This document shows, one piece after another, positions 1 through 8,568 of a stretch of 64,000 nt of DNA. Every line of letters starts with the position of its first letter. Position 1 is the stretch's first letter. Position numbers and translations under genes: made by a program. Source of the DNA: JAIOPA01 sp964655175. Lineage in GTDB: Bacteria > Eisenbacteria > RBG-16-71-46. The notes under the pieces are model-generated. The model saw only the letters and a list, made by a program, of their open reading frames with translations, was not told the origin of the DNA and ran no database searches. Location of the stretch: assembly GCA_964655175.1 (NCBI GenBank), contig CAZZLY010000003.1, forward strand, positions 1-64,000. The letters are read 5' to 3'.

Positions 1-10
1 CGCGTCGTGT

Positions 11-1375
11 TCACGCCTCGACGTACCGGTCGGCCACCTCGAGCGCGGCGTCGATCGCGGCCAGCCCCTCGCGGGCCTCGTCGGCCGTGGTCGTGCACGG
101 CGGCGTCACCTGGAGTCGGTTGAAGTGCGCGAACGGCCACACGCCCTTGGCCTTGCAGGCGGCCATGAGTTCGAGCATCGGCTTGGCCGCGGGTCCGCTG
201 GCGTTGAACGGCACGAGCGGTTCGCGCGTGGTGCGGTTCTTGACCAGTTCGATCGCCCAGAACACGCCGAGGCCGCGGACCTCGCCGACGCTCGGGTGCT
301 TGGCCATGATGCGCTGCAGTTCGGGGCCGATCACGTCGGTGCCCAGCATGCGCGCGTTCTCGATGATGCGCTCCTCCTTGAAGATGCCGATGCTGGCCAC
401 CACCGAGGCGCACGCGAGCGGGTGACCGCTGTACGTGAGGCCCCCGAAGAACACGCGGTCCTTGAACGTGTCCGCGATGCGCCGCGAGATCACGACGCCG
501 CCGACCGGGATGTAGCCCGAGTTCGAGCCCTTCGCGAACGTGATCAGGTCCGGCGTCACGCCCCACTTGTTGACCGCGAACCACTCGCCGCAGCGGCCGA
601 AGCCCGCCATGACCTCGTCGCAGATCATGACGATGCCGTGCTGGTCGCACAGCGCGCGCACGCCGGCCAGATAGCCGTCCGGCGGCACCAGGATGCCGTT
701 CGTGCCGACCACGGTCTCGAGGATGATCGCGGCCACGGTGTGCGGGCCCTCGACCATGAGGACGTTCTTGAGATGCTCGAGCGCGCGCGTGCACTCCTCC
801 TGCGGACTGCTGCTGTGGAACGCGCTGCGATAGGGGTAGGGGCCCCAGAACTTCACCGCGCCGGGCACCGACGGTTCGTTGGCCCAGCGGCGCGGGTCGC
901 CCGTGAGTCCGATGCTCGTGCCGGTGGCGCCGTGGTAGCTGCGGTAGGTGCTGAGCACCTTGAGACGGCCCGTGTGCCCGCGGGCGAGGCGCACCGCGTT
1001 CTCGACGGCCTCGGTGCCGCCGTTGGTGAAGAACACCATGTCCAGGTCGCCGGGCGCGAGCTCGGCGATCAGGCGCGCCGCCTCGCTGCGCATATCGTTG
1101 GCGACGCTGGGTGCGATCGTGCACAGGCGCCCCGCCTGCGCCTGGATCGCGGCGACGAGCTTGGGATGCTGGTGCCCGATGTTGACGTTGACGAGCTGGC
1201 TCGAGAAGTCGAGCCACGTGTTCCCCTTGTCGTCCCACATGCGCGAGCCCTTGGCCCCGGCGATGACCACCGGGTTGAGCGCGCCCTGTGCGGACCACGA
1301 GTGGAAGACGTGCGCACGGTCGTTCTCGTACGCAGCGGCCAGATAGGGCGAGGTGTTCAGGTCGAGTTCGGTCAT
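11..1375 (-). CDS. Class III (omega) aminotransferase
   Basis: PLP-dependent fold-type I aminotransferase of class III, 454 aa, a normal length for the family. It moves an amino group from an omega-amino donor (taurine, beta-alanine or diamine type substrates in relatives) to a keto acid in the cytoplasm. Visible landmarks are the cofactor-binding segment FFTNGGTEAVENA near residue 110, ICDEVMAGFGR with the Asp that contacts the pyridine nitrogen, and FAKGSNSGYIPVGG with the Schiff-base Lys282. The start MTELDLN is chosen because the family homology begins there; the frame stays open for 120 further codons upstream but that part is low-complexity Arg/Ser shadow sequence. It stands alone, behind the terminator of the outer-membrane gene on the same strand. 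The spacing of motifs recalls taurine-pyruvate aminotransferases, but the substrate cannot be read from sequence. Confidence 0.88.
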   Translation of the reverse strand: MTELDLNTSPYLAAAYENDRAHVFHSWSAQGALNPVVIAGAKGSRMWDDKGNTWLDFSSQLVNVNIGHQHPKLVAAIQAQAGRLCTIAPSVANDMRSEAARLIAELAPGDLDMVFFTNGGTEAVENAVRLARGHTGRLKVLSTYRSYHGATGTSIGLTGDPRRWANEPSVPGAVKFWGPYPYRSAFHSSSPQEECTRALEHLKNVLMVEGPHTVAAIILETVVGTNGILVPPDGYLAGVRALCDQHGIVMICDEVMAGFGRCGEWFAVNKWGVTPDLITFAKGSNSGYIPVGGVVISRRIADTFKDRVFFGGLTYSGHPLACASVVASIGIFKEERIIENARMLGTDVIGPELQRIMAKHPSVGEVRGLGVFWAIELVKNRTTREPLVPFNASGPAAKPMLELMAACKAKGVWPFAHFNRLQVTPPCTTTADEAREGLAAIDAALEVADRYVEA

Positions 1376-1449
1376 GCCCGCATGGTAACGCGCCCCGGGG
1401 GGCGGGTGCGAGCCGATATCGCATCCGCACCCGGCCGGGCGGAGCGGAA

Positions 1450-1479
1450 AGGGCCGCCCCCCGCATGGGAGGCGGCCCT
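1450..1479 (-). terminator. Intrinsic terminator-like hairpin after the outer-membrane barrel gene
   Basis: The 9-bp arms AGGGCCGCC and GGCGGCCCT flank a 12-nt loop, followed on the minus strand by TTTCC. It lies 35 nt past the stop of the barrel gene and 75 nt before the aminotransferase start. The U-tract is short, so termination may be partial. Confidence 0.5.
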
Positions 1480-1514
1480 CATGAGACCCGGAACGGCGGC
1501 TCGCGCCGCGCGGC

Positions 1515-4334
1515 TCACTTGAAGTTGAGCGTGACGATCGCCTGCCAGTAGCGGCCGAGCACCTGATCGCGCGAGTCCTGCACGTAGGTGTCGGTGACGT
1601 TGCGCTGCACGCTCTTCTCCTGCTGCAGCGCATCGGTGAGCGTGAGGCGGAACTCGCCGTTCTGGTTCTTGAGGAACTTCTTGCCCAGCGACGTGTTCCA
1701 CAGCACCACGTCCTGTCCGAAGCCCGAGGCCACACCGCTCTGCAGGTTGTGGCTCGCCTCCTCGCGCAGCACGATGCCGTACTTGGTCACGGCGTTCAGG
1801 CGCAGGCCGATCGTGTGCGCGTAGTAGTCGCCCGTGGTGCTGTTGCTGAGCGAGTTGCGCGTCATGTTCCAGCTGCCCTGGTAGCTCAGCGTGAAGTCGA
1901 GGTTCTGGCTGATGTTGCTCGACAGCACGCCGCCGCCGCGCACGGCGTACGTGCGGCCGAGGTTCGTGCGGCCGTTCAGGCTCGACGGCGTGAGGTTGTA
2001 GGTCAGGCCGCTGTTCACGCTGACGATGCTCTTGAGGAACTTGGCCGGCCGGCTGTACACCCCGAACAGGCTGGCGTTCCACGCGGCCTCGTCGAGGTTG
2101 ACCGGCTGCGTGAACTGCACGCCGCCCGGCAGGGTGCGGGTGTCGTTCGCGATCGGGTGCGCCGTGCGCGAGACGTTCACGAACATGAACCGGCTCTTCA
2201 TCTTGAAGGGCTCGGCCTCGGACACGCGCAGCGAGAACGTGTTCGTGTAGGTCTGGCGCAGGTCGGGGTTGCCCGAGCTCAACGAGAGCGGATTCGAGTT
2301 GTCCACCACGTTCTGGAGCTGGCTGATGGACGGCGCCGTCGCCGCGGTGTTCCAGTTGAGGCGCACGTTGCGCTTGCCGCCGATCGTGCCCGACAGCGTC
2401 ATGGACGGCAGCACGTCGGTGAAGGTCTTGTCGAACGTGTTCGTGCGCGGGAACGACTGCTCGCTCTCGAGGCGCGACTGCTGGACCGAGGCCTGCGTCA
2501 GCCAGCGCCACGTGCCGAACGTGTGCAGCACCGCGAGCCCGCCGTTCTGCACGATGTTCGTGTTGACGAAGCGGTTCGACTGGGCGGAGTCGATCACCGT
2601 GTAGGCCCCGAGACCGTCCAGCGTGCGCGTGTCGGCGTTCGAGCGGCTGCGCGTGTACTGCGGGTTGTAGATCGCCTGCGCCATCCAGCCCTTGGTGATC
2701 GGCTCGGTGAAGGCGATGCGCGTCGAGACCGAGTTGGTGGTGCTGCCCGAGGCCGTCTGCTGGTCCGTGACCACCGTGGTGTCACCGGTCAGGCGGTGGA
2801 ACACGTTGATGGCCGCCTGATCGCGATCGCCGTCGCGCTCGCTGTGCCCGTTGCGCACTTCCACCGACACGTTGCGCCCCTTCTTGGCGAAGCGGTGGCG
2901 GATCGTGAGCGTGTTCGACAGGTTGTTGCCCGTGGTGTGATTGCGGCTGTCGAGGTCGCTGGAGTTGAGCGTCGCGCCGCTGGGCGTGAGGTTCTCGGAG
3001 AACGTGTGGTTCGTGGCGCGGCTCTGCTGGAAGTACAGGCGCGGCTGCACGATGATCGAGTTGAGCGAATCCACCGTCCACTCGAAGCGCGCGTCGAAGC
3101 GCTGGTTGCGATTGCGATTGGCCGTGGTGAGCGTCTGCGCGTACGACGCGAGCGAGTCCTGCGCCGGCAGGTACGTGCGCTGCACCGACTGGTCGTTCGT
3201 GTTGTCGGCGTCGTTGACGAACACGCTCGAGGTCACCGCCAGCTTGGGGCCCCACTGTCCGGCGTAGTTGAGACCGCCCGAGTGCGTCGTCGTGATCCCG
3301 CCCTGCTGGTTCACGAAGAACGCGCCGGGGTCGAAGCCACCGCCGCCGAAGCCGCCGCCACCCATCATCCAGCGCATGCCACCACCGCCACCGCCGCCAC
3401 CGCCGCCGCCCGGGGGACGGAAGCCGCTCATCATGCGCATCATGGGATTGTTGCCGCCGCCCGACATGGCCCCGAACAGGTCCATGGGCGAGAAGTTGCG
3501 CTGGTTGATGTTGTTCGACAGGCCGATCAGCGTGACGCGGTTGGCGCCGCGCATCCACGTGGCGTTGCCGCCGCCCTGATACTTGTCGTCGGGCCCGAAG
3601 CCGCCGTAGACCTTGCCGAAGCGCGCCTTCTGGTCGCGCAGGATGAAGTTCATGGTCTTCTGCTGCTGACCGTCCTCGAAGCCGCTGAACTCGGCCTGAT
3701 CGCTCGAGCGGTCGTACACCTGGATGCGGTCCACGACCTCGGCCGGCAGGTTGCGCATGGCGGCGGTGGGGTCGCTGCCGAAGAACGGCCGGCCGTTGAC
3801 GAGCACCTGCTGCACGTTCTCGCCGTTGGTCTTGACCTGGCCGTTCTCCACCGTGACGCCCGGCATCTTCTGCACGAGTTCCTCGGCGGTGGCGTCGCGG
3901 TTCGTCTTGACGGCGCTCGCGCGGAACTCGGTGGTGTCGGCCTTCTGGATCGCGGGCGCGGGCGACTCGGTGATCGTGATGCCGGCGATGTTCACCGCCT
4001 CCGACACCATCTGCAGCACGCCCAGGTTCTGGCCCGCCTGCGTCACGCGAATGACCTGCTTGAGCGGTGCATGCCCCACGCGCGTGGCCTCGAGTCGATA
4101 GCTGTGCGCGCCCAGGCCCGTGACCTCGAACGACCCGTCCTCCTTGGAGTTCGTGCGCTTGACGTCGGCCGAGTCGGCGAAGCTCGTCATCTTGACGGCG
4201 ACCTGGGCGACCGGCGCGTTGGTGTTCGGGTCCACGAAGCGACCCTTCACGCTGAACGTCTGGGCGTGGGCCCACGACGGCAGCACGAACGCGAGGACCA
4301 GCAGGAGACACGACAGGGCGGCGGAACGACGCAT
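1515..4334 (-). CDS. TonB-receptor-like outer-membrane beta-barrel protein with carboxypeptidase-regulatory domain
   Basis: Large outer-membrane protein, 939 aa. A signal peptide (MRRSAALSCLLLVLAF..., cleavage after AHA near residue 24) is followed by a carboxypeptidase-regulatory-like beta-sandwich (about 25-110), a TonB plug-like domain (about 125-235, with EELVQKMPGVTVENG and VLVNGRPFFGSDP), a Gly-rich segment (about 300-335) and a long barrel ending in a C-terminal aromatic-containing strand IVTLNFK. This order matches the OMP_b-brl_3 group of TonB-dependent-receptor relatives common in Bacteroidetes and allied phyla. It probably imports or exports a ligand across the outer membrane, but no TonB box or partner lipoprotein (SusD) is visible, so the ligand is unknown. 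The start is set by the signal peptide. A candidate -10 (TAGAGT) lies about 63 nt upstream. Confidence 0.85.
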   Translation of the reverse strand: MRRSAALSCLLLVLAFVLPSWAHAQTFSVKGRFVDPNTNAPVAQVAVKMTSFADSADVKRTNSKEDGSFEVTGLGAHSYRLEATRVGHAPLKQVIRVTQAGQNLGVLQMVSEAVNIAGITITESPAPAIQKADTTEFRASAVKTNRDATAEELVQKMPGVTVENGQVKTNGENVQQVLVNGRPFFGSDPTAAMRNLPAEVVDRIQVYDRSSDQAEFSGFEDGQQQKTMNFILRDQKARFGKVYGGFGPDDKYQGGGNATWMRGANRVTLIGLSNNINQRNFSPMDLFGAMSGGGNNPMMRMMSGFRPPGGGGGGGGGGGMRWMMGGGGFGGGGFDPGAFFVNQQGGITTTHSGGLNYAGQWGPKLAVTSSVFVNDADNTNDQSVQRTYLPAQDSLASYAQTLTTANRNRNQRFDARFEWTVDSLNSIIVQPRLYFQQSRATNHTFSENLTPSGATLNSSDLDSRNHTTGNNLSNTLTIRHRFAKKGRNVSVEVRNGHSERDGDRDQAAINVFHRLTGDTTVVTDQQTASGSTTNSVSTRIAFTEPITKGWMAQAIYNPQYTRSRSNADTRTLDGLGAYTVIDSAQSNRFVNTNIVQNGGLAVLHTFGTWRWLTQASVQQSRLESEQSFPRTNTFDKTFTDVLPSMTLSGTIGGKRNVRLNWNTAATAPSISQLQNVVDNSNPLSLSSGNPDLRQTYTNTFSLRVSEAEPFKMKSRFMFVNVSRTAHPIANDTRTLPGGVQFTQPVNLDEAAWNASLFGVYSRPAKFLKSIVSVNSGLTYNLTPSSLNGRTNLGRTYAVRGGGVLSSNISQNLDFTLSYQGSWNMTRNSLSNSTTGDYYAHTIGLRLNAVTKYGIVLREEASHNLQSGVASGFGQDVVLWNTSLGKKFLKNQNGEFRLTLTDALQQEKSVQRNVTDTYVQDSRDQVLGRYWQAIVTLNFK
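3378..3410 (-). repeat. Trinucleotide (Gly-codon) repeat inside the barrel gene
   Basis: Eleven consecutive glycine codons (GGC/GGT) follow RPP at about residues 308-319 of the outer-membrane protein. A second glycine-rich stretch follows shortly after. The unit is three bases, so slippage would change length without breaking the frame. Confidence 0.7.
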
Positions 4335-4396
4335 GGGCGGGGAACCTCGAAGGGGGGTGAGGACAGGGGGGACGCACACCTGAACAGTGACGCATG

Positions 4397-4402
4397 ACTC
4401 TA
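4397..4402 (-). promoter_or_regulatory. Candidate -10 element (TAGAGT) for the outer-membrane barrel gene
   Basis: TAGAGT on the minus strand fits the TANNNT pattern seen at other promoters in this window. It would give a leader of about 55 nt. No convincing -35 is visible. Confidence 0.35.
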
Positions 4403-4539
4403 CCTGCAGGTTCCCGTCCACGCGAGGCGCGCTGACGCGGTCGGGCCCGCGGTCCACGCGTTCGTCGTGAGGCCTCCCTCGACTCGTCAACTCCGTGTCA
4501 TGTCGCGGCGTCCGGGGAGGTCCGGAGACGCACTCGGGG

Positions 4540-5163
4540 TCACTTCGAACCGCGTTCCTCCAGCGTGCGCCGGACGTCCGACCACGACGCGTCGAGTGCG
4601 CGCAGCGCGACCAGCGCGTGGTACACGACGTCGGCCGCCTCCTCGATCGCACGCGCGCGATCCCCGTCGGCGCAGGCGACCGCGAGTTCCCCCGCCTCCT
4701 CGCCGAGCTTCTTGAGCCGCTTGTTGCGGTCCTCGAGCAGCGTCCGCGTGTAGGAGGGGCGCTCCCCCGCGGCCACCGGGGTCGCGGCCCGTTCGGCCAG
4801 TCGGCGGTCCAACCGTGCGAGCGTCTCGGGGGCGAGCGCCACGTCGCCGAAACACGAGACCTCCCCGGTGTGGCACGCCGGACCGGCGGGCCGCACGCGC
4901 GCGAGCACCGCGTCGCCGTCACAGTCGGCGCTCAGCGACACGACCGACTGCTCGTGGCCACTGGTCGCGCCCTTGCGCCACAGGCCCCGCGTGCGCGAGC
5001 GGTAGTGCATGATCCCGGTCGCGAGCGTGTGTTCCAGCGCCTCGCGGTCCGCGTGCGCGAGCATCAGCACGACGCCGGTGTCGGCATCCTGGGCGACCAC
5101 GGTCACGAGCCCGTTGCTCTTGCGGAAATCGAGACGATCCAGATCCAGGGGCGGTGCGGTCAT
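4540..5163 (-). CDS. hisIE: Bifunctional phosphoribosyl-AMP cyclohydrolase / phosphoribosyl-ATP pyrophosphatase
   Basis: Catalyses steps 2 and 3 of histidine synthesis: PR-ATP to PR-AMP (HisE domain), then ring opening of PR-AMP (HisI domain). The 207-aa protein has HisI first (about 1-110, with the metal-binding ADCDGDAVL and the CHTG/SCF cysteine region) and HisE after (about 115-207, with the helical EEAGELAVACADGD and EEAADVVYHALVAL motifs typical of the all-alpha pyrophosphatase fold). This is the usual order of the fused protein. It is the last gene of the histidine operon, and its ATG overlaps the stop of the phosphatase gene by 4 nt (ATGA). No clear terminator follows. The Mg/Zn ligands look intact. 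Confidence 0.95.
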   Translation of the reverse strand: MTAPPLDLDRLDFRKSNGLVTVVAQDADTGVVLMLAHADREALEHTLATGIMHYRSRTRGLWRKGATSGHEQSVVSLSADCDGDAVLARVRPAGPACHTGEVSCFGDVALAPETLARLDRRLAERAATPVAAGERPSYTRTLLEDRNKRLKKLGEEAGELAVACADGDRARAIEEAADVVYHALVALRALDASWSDVRRTLEERGSK

Positions 5164-5954
5164 GGGCGGGCTCCGGGTTCGCGGTCGGGGATGAGCAGGT
5201 CGCGCACGGTGTCGGCGAGCGCGGTGTTCGTGGCGATGACGCCGGTGCCGAAGCCCGCGCGTCCGCCCCGCCAGTCGGTGATCACGCCGCCGGCCTCTTC
5301 GAGGATGGGCACGAGCGGCACGGCATCCCACGGGTGCAGGACGCCATCGGTCATGACCTCGGCGCGACCGGTGGCGACGAGCAGATAGCCATAGCAGTCG
5401 CCCCAGGTGCGGGCGACGTCGACGCGGGTGGCGAGTGCGTCCCACGCCGCGCGCTGGGTGGGATCGTGGGCGAAGCGGGCGTCGGTGGTGAGCGCGGTCG
5501 CGCGCTCCAGGGCATCGGACCCGCTCACGTGGCAGCGTCGATCGTTCCACCAGCAGCCGAGGCCGCGGGCCGCGCCGATCCACTCGCCGACCGCGGGGTA
5601 CGCGATCGCACCCGCGACCACGACGCCGTTCTCGACCACCCCGACCATGCTGCCCCACAGCGGCACGCCGCGCACGAACGTGCGCGTGCCGTCCACCGGA
5701 TCGAGGAACCAACGCCGCGCCGCGTCCGGCCGCGTCTCGCCGTACTCCTCGCCGGTGACGCCATCGTCGGGGAAGTGTTCGGCGAGCCATGCGCGCGCCA
5801 CCTGCTCCGCCTCGCGGTCGGCGCGGGTGACCGGGGAGCCATCCGACTTCACCTCGACCTCGAGCGCGCTGCGGAAATGGCGTACGGCGGTCTCGCCGCA
5901 GCGGCGCGCGAGTTCGATCGCGGCCTCCAGCAAGGGCTGCGGGGAGGACGTCAT
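5160..5954 (-). CDS. hisN: Inositol-monophosphatase-type histidinol-phosphatase
   Basis: 264-aa member of the IMPase superfamily. The metal-binding motifs are GEEYGE (about 68-73), DPVDGTRTFVRG (about 84-95) and the C-terminal WDAVPLVPILEEAGG. In relatives such as actinobacterial HisN this fold removes phosphate from L-histidinol-phosphate, the penultimate stage of histidine synthesis. The role here is supported by context: the gene sits between hisF and hisIE with 4-nt ATGA overlaps on both sides, and neither a HAD-type phosphatase domain on HisB nor a PHP-type HisK is present. Without this context it would be annotated as a generic inositol phosphatase. Confidence 0.88.
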   Translation of the reverse strand: MTSSPQPLLEAAIELARRCGETAVRHFRSALEVEVKSDGSPVTRADREAEQVARAWLAEHFPDDGVTGEEYGETRPDAARRWFLDPVDGTRTFVRGVPLWGSMVGVVENGVVVAGAIAYPAVGEWIGAARGLGCWWNDRRCHVSGSDALERATALTTDARFAHDPTQRAAWDALATRVDVARTWGDCYGYLLVATGRAEVMTDGVLHPWDAVPLVPILEEAGGVITDWRGGRAGFGTGVIATNTALADTVRDLLIPDREPGARP

Positions 5955-6712
5955 GCGGACCTCCGTATGGCGAGGCCGGAGTCGGCCATCGCCTGTTTGA
6001 GGGTGTCGAGTCCGACCACGCCGTCGTGCAGGATGCCGGCGAGCAGCACGGCATCGGCGCCGCCCTCGCGCACCGCATCGATGAGGTGGTCGGCGTGCCC
6101 CGCGCCGCCCGAGGCGATCACCGGCACGTCGACCGCGGCGCTCACCGCTCGCGTGAGGGCGAGGTCGTAACCGTTGCGGCCGCCATCGGCGTCGATGCTC
6201 GTGAGTAGGATCTCGCCCGCGCCGCGGCGCGAGCATTCGACCGCCCACGCGACCGCGTCGAGCCCCGTCGGGGTGCGGCCACCGTGCGTCCACACCGTCC
6301 AGCGCCCGTTCTCGCGGCGCGCGTCGATGCTCGCCACGACGCATTGCGAGCCGAAGCGCGCCGCCGCCTCGGTGAGCAGTTCCGGCGTGGCGACCGCGGA
6401 GGTGTTGAGACTCACCTTGTCGGCCCCCGCGCGCAGCGCGGCGGTCACGTCCGCGACCGTTCGCAGGCCACCGCCGAGGGTGAGCGGCACGAACAGGCGT
6501 TCCGCGGTCCGCTGGACCACGTCGAGCGCGGTGGCGCGTTCCTCGGGGCTCGCGGAGATGTCGAGGAAGCAGATCTCGTCCGCCCCCTGCGCCTCGTAGC
6601 GTTGTGCGAGCTCCACCGGATCGCCCACGTCGCGCAGCCCCACGAACGCGGTGCCCTTCACGACGCGTCCGCCGCGCACGTCGAGACAGGCGATCACCCT
6701 GCGTGTGAGCAT
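5951..6712 (-). CDS. hisF: Imidazole glycerol phosphate synthase cyclase subunit
   Basis: 253-aa TIM-barrel protein. It uses ammonia delivered by HisH to convert PRFAR into imidazole glycerol phosphate and AICAR. The N-terminus MLTRRVIACLDVRGGRVVKG carries the catalytic Asp in CLDV, and the second catalytic Asp is in LLTSIDADGGRNGYD. Phosphate-binding loops GGGLRTV and ASGGAGHADH are intact. The start is fixed by the near-universal CLDV N-terminus. The stop overlaps the next ATG by 4 nt, while the upstream hisB junction has a 4-nt gap, the only non-overlapping junction in the operon. Confidence 0.97.
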   Translation of the reverse strand: MLTRRVIACLDVRGGRVVKGTAFVGLRDVGDPVELAQRYEAQGADEICFLDISASPEERATALDVVQRTAERLFVPLTLGGGLRTVADVTAALRAGADKVSLNTSAVATPELLTEAAARFGSQCVVASIDARRENGRWTVWTHGGRTPTGLDAVAWAVECSRRGAGEILLTSIDADGGRNGYDLALTRAVSAAVDVPVIASGGAGHADHLIDAVREGGADAVLLAGILHDGVVGLDTLKQAMADSGLAIRRSA

Positions 6713-6716
6713 GCGA

Positions 6717-7265
6717 TCACTCCTCCCGCAGGGACACGCGGCCCTTGGTGCTGAAGACCGTGTCGCCATCGGCCAGCGCTTGCCGCAGCGCCAGCCCGAG
6801 CGCCTTGAACGCGGCCTCGACCACGTGATGCCGATCCCGACCACGCAGCACGCGCACGTGCAGCGTGAGTCCGGCGGTGATCGCGAACGAGCGGAACCAG
6901 TGATCGTAGAGTGCGCTCGGCAGCGGCCCCTGCCAGTAGGGCCGGCCGCCGGCATCGAGCGCCACCTGCACCAGCGCATCGTCCATGGGTACGGTCGCTT
7001 CGCCGTAGCGCGCGCAGGTCCCGGGCAGGTCGCGACGCAGCGCCTCGCCCAGCGTGATCGCGACGTCCTCGACGAGGTGGTGGCGCAGGTCCCCGCTCGC
7101 CTCGAGCCCGAGGTCGAGATCGGCGTAGCGCGCGAACGTGGTCATCATGTGATCGAGGAAGCCATCGCCGGTTGCGATGCGCGCGGGCATCTCGGACGAA
7201 CCGAAGCCCGTCTGGAGGGTGACGCGGATCCGGGTCTCGCTCGTCTCGCGGACGATCGTGGTCAT
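6717..7265 (-). CDS. hisB: Imidazoleglycerol-phosphate dehydratase
   Basis: 182-aa monofunctional IGP dehydratase (step 6 of histidine synthesis). The metal ligands appear as GDGFLDHMM, LRHHLVEDVAITLG, DHWFRSFA and DRHHVVEAAFKALG, the repeated His/Glu pattern that binds two Mn ions per site. It is about 10-15 residues shorter than the usual roughly 195 aa, all motifs being retained. It lacks the N-terminal phosphatase domain of the enterobacterial bifunctional HisB, in line with the separate hisN. The ATG overlaps the hisA stop by 4 nt. Confidence 0.96.
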   Translation of the reverse strand: MTTIVRETSETRIRVTLQTGFGSSEMPARIATGDGFLDHMMTTFARYADLDLGLEASGDLRHHLVEDVAITLGEALRRDLPGTCARYGEATVPMDDALVQVALDAGGRPYWQGPLPSALYDHWFRSFAITAGLTLHVRVLRGRDRHHVVEAAFKALGLALRQALADGDTVFSTKGRVSLREE

Positions 7266-7975
7266 CGTGGGAACTCCCGTGCGACGGTGCCCGCATCGAG
7301 GGCGCCGGTGTAGAGGGCCATGCCGAGGACCGCACCTGCGGCCCCCGCGTCCTGCAACGACGTGAGATCCGCGACCGAGGCGATGCCCCCGGACGCGACG
7401 ATGGGAAGTGAAGTGGCGGCGGTGAGCGAACGCACGAGGGGCACGTCGGGCCCCTGCAGGCGGCCCTCGCGATGCACCGCGGTGACGAGTACGCCTGCGA
7501 GCGGCAGCCCCGCGAGCGAGGCGAGCAACGCGTGGACGCCGTCATCCCCCTCGTCCGTCCAGCCGCGGGTCACGACGCGGGTCCCGCGCACGTCGGCCGC
7601 GACCTGCAGACGGCCCGGGTGCCGCCGGGCCGCCGCGCGCAGCCATTCCGGATCCTCGACCGCGCGCGTGCCCACGACGACCGTGTCGGCCCCCGCCGCG
7701 AGCAGGTTCGCGATGGCCTCGTCCGTGCGCACGCCGCCGCCCACGCTCACGGGCACGGACGCCGTCGCGAGCAGTTCGCGCACGATCGCCGCGTTGCTCC
7801 CGCGTCCGGTCGCGGCATCGAGGTCCACCACGTGCAGGCGACGGAAGCCCTGCGCGACCCATGCGCGCGCCACGGCGATGGGGTCGGTCAGCCGCACGCG
7901 CTCGGCGTCGTAGTCACCGCCGACCAATTGCACGCAGGCCCCTTCGCGCAGGTCCACCGCGGGGATCGCGATCAT
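7262..7975 (-). CDS. hisA: ProFAR isomerase (HisA)
   Basis: 237-aa TIM barrel that isomerises ProFAR to PRFAR. It starts MIAIPAVDLREGACVQLVGG with the catalytic Asp8 in AVDL. The second catalytic Asp is expected around residues 127-130, where the protein reads AADVRG, and the C-terminal phosphate loops VASGGIASV and GAVLGMALYTG are present. PriA-type dual HisA/TrpF enzymes have a similar sequence, but nothing in the window suggests that dual role. The ATG overlaps the hisH stop by 4 nt. Confidence 0.95.
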   Translation of the reverse strand: MIAIPAVDLREGACVQLVGGDYDAERVRLTDPIAVARAWVAQGFRRLHVVDLDAATGRGSNAAIVRELLATASVPVSVGGGVRTDEAIANLLAAGADTVVVGTRAVEDPEWLRAAARRHPGRLQVAADVRGTRVVTRGWTDEGDDGVHALLASLAGLPLAGVLVTAVHREGRLQGPDVPLVRSLTAATSLPIVASGGIASVADLTSLQDAGAAGAVLGMALYTGALDAGTVAREFPR

Positions 7976-8568
7976 CGCGACACCTCCGCGAGCCAGGCGT
8001 GGACGAACGCGACGCCCGCGCGGGACGACTTCTCGGGGTGGAACTGAACCCCCACGGTGCGCCCCCGCCGCACTCCGGCCACGAAGCGATCCGAGTCGTG
8101 ACGACTCCACGCGATCGCGTGCGTCGCATCGTCCGGTCGGCACGCGTACGAGTTCGCGTAGTACGCGTGCGTGATCGGGGCGGTGCGGAACAGGTCGTCG
8201 TCGGTGTCCTCGAGGGCGTTCCAGCCGATCTGTGGCACGCGCGTGGCGTCCAGTCGCGTCACCCGCCCCGCGACGAGACCCAGTCCCGCGCCCGGCCCCT
8301 CGTCGCTGCCGTCGAACAGCAGTTGCATGCCCAGACAGATGCCGAGACACGGATGTCCCGCCGCGAGCGCGCCGCGCACCCTCTCGCGACCCGGCTCGAG
8401 CGCGCGCGCGGCAGGGGCGAAGGCGCCGACGCCGGGCAGCACGAGCGCGTCACCGACGAGCGCGTCGATCGGGTCCGGGGTGACGCGCACGCGTGCGCCG
8501 CCCGCCTCGAGCGCTTTGACGAGCGAGTGGAGGTTGCCCGCGCCGTAGTCGAACACGGTGATGTTCAT
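7972..8568 (-). CDS. hisH: Imidazole glycerol phosphate synthase glutaminase subunit
   Basis: 198-aa class I glutamine amidotransferase that feeds ammonia to HisF. The oxyanion strand PGVGAF, the nucleophile Cys78 in GICLGMQLLF and the His/Glu pair in VGVQFHPEKSS are all present, so the triad is complete. HisH and HisF form a heterodimer; here the two genes are separated by hisA and hisB, as in many operons. The start MNITVFDYGAGN overlaps the hisC stop by 4 nt. Confidence 0.96.
   Translation of the reverse strand: MNITVFDYGAGNLHSLVKALEAGGARVRVTPDPIDALVGDALVLPGVGAFAPAARALEPGRERVRGALAAGHPCLGICLGMQLLFDGSDEGPGAGLGLVAGRVTRLDATRVPQIGWNALEDTDDDLFRTAPITHAYYANSYACRPDDATHAIAWSRHDSDRFVAGVRRGRTVGVQFHPEKSSRAGVAFVHAWLAEVSR

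Noticed and set aside
87..4397. Very long open frames on the plus strand opposite the aminotransferase and barrel genes
   Set aside because: They are composed of Arg/Ala/His/Val-rich sequence typical of the antisense of GC-rich genes, with no domain or signal features; the minus-strand proteins carry full family motifs.
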